The notes under the pieces were generated by a model, which did no database searches, was not told the DNA's origin, and saw nothing but the letters and a program-made list of their open reading frames with translations. The translations under genes and the position numbers were made by a program. A stretch of 44,415 nt of DNA from an uncultured Eubacteriales bacterium. Its GTDB lineage: Bacteria; Bacillota; Clostridia; Lachnospirales; Lachnospiraceae. Shown piece by piece: positions 41,023 to 44,415 of the stretch (positions are counted from its first letter, which is position 1; each line of letters opens with the position of its first letter). The stretch spans positions 1 through 44,415 of the forward strand of contig OMVU01000023.1 in the NCBI GenBank assembly GCA_900314565.1. Direction: 5' to 3'.

Positions 41023-41160
41023 ACTCTCCTCCAGATCATGCAAAGCAGACTGCCGCAAACTTAATTGGAGCGGTGTCGTTCAGCGCTGTGACAGAACGCT
41101 TTTACACATGCTTTTGTGCTCATTTTGACATATTTCAACCGCCTTTTCAACACTTTATTC

Positions 41161-41176
41161 AGATTAAATTTAATCT
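41161..41176. promoter_or_regulatory. Perfect 16-bp palindrome in the gap before the third AraC gene
   Basis: AGATTAAATTTAATCT, about 140 bp upstream of the AraC start and far downstream of fucO. Its form is that of a dimeric repressor operator. Confidence 0.4.
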
Positions 41177-41219
41177 GTGACGCTTACTTTGTCTCCCTCG
41201 CCAGACAGAAGTTTCACCC

Positions 41220-41332
41220 TGTACATTCATCTCATTTTTTCATCCCGGGAATTCTGCGTCAGAGAAGAGTGCGCGAAAATTCTGCATCAGAGATGGAAGC
41301 ACGAAAAATCTGCATCAGAGATGAAAGCAAAA
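41220..41332. repeat. Family B repeat followed by two shortened tandem copies
   Basis: CATTCATCTCATTTTTTCAT and CCCGGGAATTCTGCGTCAGA are a family B unit. Two direct repeats follow about 29 bp apart: GAAAATTCTGCATCAGAGAT and GAAAAATCTGCATCAGAGAT. The 503-bp gap 41023-41525 holds these, a terminator and a palindrome, but no gene. Confidence 0.6.
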
Positions 41333-41391
41333 TTACATCCAGCTCCAGGCCGCTCCACGGCCCAGAGTGTCCGCTGCATCCGGAGCCGCGC

Positions 41392-41440
41392 AAAAACCGG
41401 GTGTTCCATGCGCACCTTACGCATCACGAACACCCGGTTC
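41392..41440 (-). terminator. fucO terminator
   Basis: On the minus strand AACCGGGTGTTC and GAACACCCGGTT arms, then TTTTGCG. The loop contains a further TGCGTAAGGTGCGCA pairing. Confidence 0.8.
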
Positions 41441-41525
41441 CTGTCAGTGCTCCTCAGGCACAGGGCTTTATGCTGCGTGCTTTCCTGCAGCCTCCCTGCC
41501 ATCGGAGCGAAAATATTATATGAAA

Positions 41526-42671
41526 TTACATAAGCTTTCTGAACATCTTCTCGAAGTCCTCAAGCGTTGCATGCTTCGGGTTGCCCGGTGCGCACGCATC
41601 CGCAGCTGCGGACTCGCAGAGGAACGGAAGATCCTCTTCCTTGAGCTTCTCAAGCTTGGTCGGAATACCTACATCGATGGAGAGCTGACGGACTGCATCG
41701 ACCGCTGCCTTCCTGTAAGCCGCCTGATCCATGCCTGTCGTATCGACGCCGAGCGCCTCAGCGATATCCTTGAACTTTGTGCCTGTAGCTTCTGCGTTGA
41801 ACTCCATGACGATCGGGAGCATCATCGCGCATGCGACGCCGTGCGGTGTGTCATAGACTGCGCCCAGAGTGTGTGCCATGGAATGTGCGATTCCGAGACC
41901 GACATTCGAGTAAGCCATCGCCGTCACATACTGAGCAAGCGCCATACCCTCGCGGCCGTCCGGATCATTTGCGACAGCCTTGCGCAGGTTCTTGCCGATC
42001 AGCTTGATCGCCTCGAGGTCGAGACAGTCGGACAGCTCCCATGCTGCGGCTGTTGTATAGCCTTCAATTGCATGTGTCAGAGCATCCATACCTGTGGAAG
42101 CCGTAAGGCCTCTCGGCATGGAGGACATCATATCCGGGTCGACGACTGCGATATCCGGGATGTCGTTAGGGTCTACGCAGACGAACTTTCTCTTTCTCTC
42201 AACATCCGTTACAACGTAGTTGATCGTAGACTCAGCACCTGTTCCGCCCGTTGTCGGGACAGCGATCGTGAAGACCGTGCGCTTCTTTGTCGGAGCTACG
42301 CCCTCAAGAGAGCGGACATCCGCGAATTCCGGGTTGTTGATGATGATGCCGATTCCCTTACCGGTATCCATGGAAGAACCGCCGCCGATCGTGATCATCA
42401 TGTCAGCGCCTGACTCCTTGTAAGCCTCAACACCGTGCTGAATATTCTCGATCGTCGGATTCGGCTTGATGTCGGAATACAGAGTGTACTCGATACCGTT
42501 CTCCTCAAGAAGATTCGTAACGTTCGCCGTTACGCCGAACTTTACAAGATCCGGATCGGAAGCCACGAAAGCTTTCTTAAAGCCTCTCGCCTTGATGAGG
42601 CCCGGGATTTCCTTGATTGCGCCATGTCCGTGATAGGAAATTCCGTTCAGGACGAAACGATTTACTGCCAT
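41526..42671 (-). CDS. fucO: FucO-like lactaldehyde reductase/1,2-propanediol oxidoreductase
   Basis: A 381-residue iron-dependent alcohol dehydrogenase, nearly collinear with E. coli FucO. GGGSSMDTGK at 97-106 binds NAD, PTTGGTGAE at 139-147. Metal ligands Asp196, His200, His263 and His277 fall at the same positions as in FucO. NNPEFADVRSLEG and KRKFVCVDPNDIPDIAVVD are FucO hallmarks. It would reduce lactaldehyde from fucose or rhamnose breakdown to 1,2-propanediol. No fucose or rhamnose genes are nearby. AGGAGG lies 8 nt before the ATG. Confidence 0.93.
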   Translation of the reverse strand: MAVNRFVLNGISYHGHGAIKEIPGLIKARGFKKAFVASDPDLVKFGVTANVTNLLEENGIEYTLYSDIKPNPTIENIQHGVEAYKESGADMMITIGGGSSMDTGKGIGIIINNPEFADVRSLEGVAPTKKRTVFTIAVPTTGGTGAESTINYVVTDVERKRKFVCVDPNDIPDIAVVDPDMMSSMPRGLTASTGMDALTHAIEGYTTAAAWELSDCLDLEAIKLIGKNLRKAVANDPDGREGMALAQYVTAMAYSNVGLGIAHSMAHTLGAVYDTPHGVACAMMLPIVMEFNAEATGTKFKDIAEALGVDTTGMDQAAYRKAAVDAVRQLSIDVGIPTKLEKLKEEDLPFLCESAAADACAPGNPKHATLEDFEKMFRKLM

Positions 42672-42886
42672 AGTCTCTACCTCCTTAGTTTTCCAGATAC
42701 ATAAGCCGCCGGAAGACCTTTTTTACTCCGGTCATTTATCTTAGAAGGAAATCGAATTCCCGCTGAGACAAGTCTGATAAGACCCGCCACTGGAACGAAC
42801 AGGAACTGTTTTTCCAGCCGCCGGCAGAACCGGGAGTCTTCTCACACTGTGATAAAGTGCTTCGGCTGCACAGGTATCATGCTGTC

Positions 42887-42906
42887 GTGGCAGAATTCTC
42901 TGCCAC
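42887..42906. repeat. Hairpin in the gap 42672-43029
   Basis: GTGGCAGA-ATTC-TCTGCCAC is a perfect stem-loop. The 358-bp gap contains no gene; a weak TTTTGC/GCAAAA stem with inner CCTGCATGGCAGG near 42990-43023 could end the CARF gene's transcript. Confidence 0.5.
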
Positions 42907-43029
42907 AGGAACTGATCTGGGGAGGACGGTCATATCCACCCCGCAATATCGATTATAAATCCTTGCTTTCGTTCTGAAAAGGACTTCTTTTGCACAATAC
43001 AGTGTCCTGCCATGCAGGCAAAAGACAAA

Positions 43030-44190
43030 TCACACTTTCATCTGCAGCCTTGTCACGAGCCTCTCCGTCTGCACGTCGCTCCACTCGACGACTTCAATAT
43101 CGAGCTCAGTGGCCCGCATGCGCATGAGTGCCCTGCCTCTCGACGGATTCGCGGAAGTGACAATGATCGCCCGGGAGCCTTTTCCACCGAACCGGTCCCG
43201 AAGGACTGCCAGCTCGTTCAGAGCCTCCGTCCTGATCTCACTTGTCTTGCAGCTGATAAATACCGGGGAGATCCCGCGCACAGCCACAACATCGATCTCG
43301 TTGGTGACCGCATCCCGCTGACTCGTTCCGCCCTCCCAGTTCACGACTGCACTAAGGACGACATCGTCAAAGCATCCTGCCAGCACTGCGGACCGGTAGA
43401 CCTGCAGCTCGAGTACCGAGCCGATATCCCTGAGCCAGAAGCGGACCATCTCATCCGGGAAACGGAAAGAAACCGATTGATCCGTCAGGGCAAGGTCATG
43501 AATAAGGTTTTCATTTGCAAGGTCCAGCAGAAGCTCCTCCTCCACTGTCACGCTCCCCCGTCCGGACTTGACCGTGCGTGCGCCTTCCGCCATGAGCTCT
43601 CCGGACTCTGACGAGGAGATCTGCTGAATATAGGAGATCTGCCGGTTCCAGATCCTGCGGTACTTTTTGAAAACGGAAAAGAGCCGGTCGATCTCGTCAA
43701 GCCGGTCCCTGAGCGTTTCGTTATCCTCACGGCCGGGAAGCATCGTCCCGCCCGCCATAAGGAAGCAGGATTCCGCGTCAAGATGCACGTTGCAGGGCAG
43801 ATTTCTTGCGTAGGGCGCGTTCCGTATTTCGAAGAACGTATTCTTTTTGCGGCTGTAGGTGATGACCGGCACGTCCGGGTCCACACAGCCAGCAGCGAAG
43901 AGCGCTGCGTCCGTGCCTCCCGAGATGTCGATCACGCAGTCCTCCCGGGTCTCGATCACGCGGCGGAGCTGTTTCTCGACCTTTTTTGCATCCAGCAGAC
44001 TGACGGGCACGACCGTGACCTTGATGGGACAGCCGCGGTGCTCGAAATATTTTCTGAGGGATTTCGCCAGCACATTTGTCGATTCGACCTCCGCCGGACA
44101 GAGGATGACAAGTTCCTTCGGGCGAAATACTTCCGCTCCGAGGACGTTCTCGATGGGGCGCTCGTCATAGAGTTCAATAATCGTTTTCAT
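43030..44190 (-). CDS. Card1/Can2-like CARF-DUF1887 protein (orphan)
   Basis: A 386-residue protein. The N-terminal Rossmann-like CARF region (about 1-150) has LVILCPAEVESTNVLA and VIDISGGTDAALFAA at 86-100, the ligand loop seen in CARF proteins that bind cyclic oligoadenylate. Residues 160-240 are a helical/winged-helix linker. The C-terminal PD-(D/E)xK nuclease shows a helix glutamate (VLELQVY, Glu261), Asp300 in NEIDVVAV, and Lys315 in FISCKT. The layout and length match Card1/Can2 (DUF1887) nickases of type III CRISPR defence. The residue that is usually Glu in the (D/E)xK motif is Ser313, so activity is uncertain. No CRISPR or Csm/Cmr genes lie in the window. Confidence 0.85.
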   Translation of the reverse strand: MKTIIELYDERPIENVLGAEVFRPKELVILCPAEVESTNVLAKSLRKYFEHRGCPIKVTVVPVSLLDAKKVEKQLRRVIETREDCVIDISGGTDAALFAAGCVDPDVPVITYSRKKNTFFEIRNAPYARNLPCNVHLDAESCFLMAGGTMLPGREDNETLRDRLDEIDRLFSVFKKYRRIWNRQISYIQQISSSESGELMAEGARTVKSGRGSVTVEEELLLDLANENLIHDLALTDQSVSFRFPDEMVRFWLRDIGSVLELQVYRSAVLAGCFDDVVLSAVVNWEGGTSQRDAVTNEIDVVAVRGISPVFISCKTSEIRTEALNELAVLRDRFGGKGSRAIIVTSANPSRGRALMRMRATELDIEVVEWSDVQTERLVTRLQMKV

Positions 44191-44315
44191 GGATCACCTG
44201 GGTCTTTCTTCTCTGATAGGTCCTATCTGACGGTGCTGCCTGCCAAAGCGGCGGAATCATCTTTGCGCAGCAGGTACTATCCGTATTATTACATACATCG
44301 ACTTCCCTCTGCACG

Positions 44316-44340
44316 CAGGTAGTGTCAAATCTACTACCTG
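44316..44340. promoter_or_regulatory. Inverted repeat upstream of the CARF gene
   Basis: CAGGTAGT-GTCAAATCT-ACTACCTG has perfect 8-bp arms, about 125 bp upstream of the CARF start. It could be an operator or leader hairpin. A smaller palindrome, GATAGGTCCTATC, lies at 44214-44226. Confidence 0.45.
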
Positions 44341-44415
44341 TTTTATATTTCAAAAACCTTGATTTTACGGGAGATTCAAATAAAAAGAGCATTGACCTCC
44401 CTTTTTTGGTATAAT

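Noticed and set aside
41367-42413. A 348-codon open frame opposite fucO
   Set aside because: FucO is recognised over its full length on the other strand with all metal ligands.
42672-44415. A CRISPR array near the Card1-like gene
   Set aside because: No repeated 25-40-bp units with spacers are present on either side of the gene.
44387-44415. TTGACC and TATAAT at the right edge as a plus-strand promoter
   Set aside because: The spacing is only 12 bp and the sequence ends there, so it cannot be judged.

Overview
The window looks like a chromosomal segment of a moderately GC-rich Clostridia (Bacillota), most like a gut Lachnospiraceae. The evidence is AGGAGG-type ribosome binding sites, a TPP riboswitch in front of a ThiT vitamin transporter, Gram-positive lipoproteins, YesL/YitT/DUF2752/CD225-type proteins, and a CARF-DUF1887 protein. 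I see no rRNA, tRNA or CRISPR array. Starts were re-set from the longest open frame wherever a Shine-Dalgarno sequence pointed to an internal codon.

Layout. 1-99: the right end of an IS200/IS605-type element (tnpB tail and reRNA hairpin). 186-6052 (minus): a HerA-like ATPase, then a two-gene unit encoding a membrane-anchored GrpE-like protein and a membrane-associated Hsp70-like ATPase, then a YitT protein. 6464-9075: a DUF349 protein convergent with a membrane-anchored extracytoplasmic protein. 9131-10222: promoter, TPP riboswitch, thiT and terminator. 10308-12318: a redox cassette of TlpA-like lipoprotein, a 47-residue CxxC membrane peptide and a polyferredoxin membrane protein. 12329-12576: a MITE-like palindrome followed by another structured element. 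12766-16857: a YihY/BrkB protein, an orphan MglB-type sugar-binding lipoprotein, a cupin and an iron-type alcohol dehydrogenase. 17195-25875: mostly minus-strand genes for a repeat-rich ComEC-like metallo-beta-lactamase protein, a hydroxyacid dehydrogenase, a flavodoxin-like reductase, an OmpA-like exported protein, a small unknown, a TetR regulator (plus), a CD225/dispanin zinc-ribbon protein and a DUF2752 protein. 26298-30057 (plus): nitroreductase, RsmJ and a receptor-type PP2C phosphatase fused to a RsbW-like kinase domain.

30202-41022 is an alpha-galactoside locus. A solute-binding lipoprotein, two ABC permeases, three small membrane proteins (including YesL) and a GH36 alpha-galactosidase run on the minus strand. 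Three AraC-type regulators lie upstream. The binding-protein promoter carries two direct 10-bp half-sites exactly 20 bp apart, which suits an AraC protein. No ABC ATPase is encoded, so a shared MsmK-type ATPase elsewhere is likely. The window ends with fucO and an orphan CARF plus PD-(D/E)xK protein of the Card1/Can2 (DUF1887) type.

Two families of short dispersed palindromic repeats lie in many intergenic gaps. The least-described systems here are the Hsp70/GrpE-like membrane pair, the TlpA/CxxC-peptide/polyferredoxin cassette, the orphan Card1-like protein, and the YesL-associated membrane proteins inside the sugar operon.
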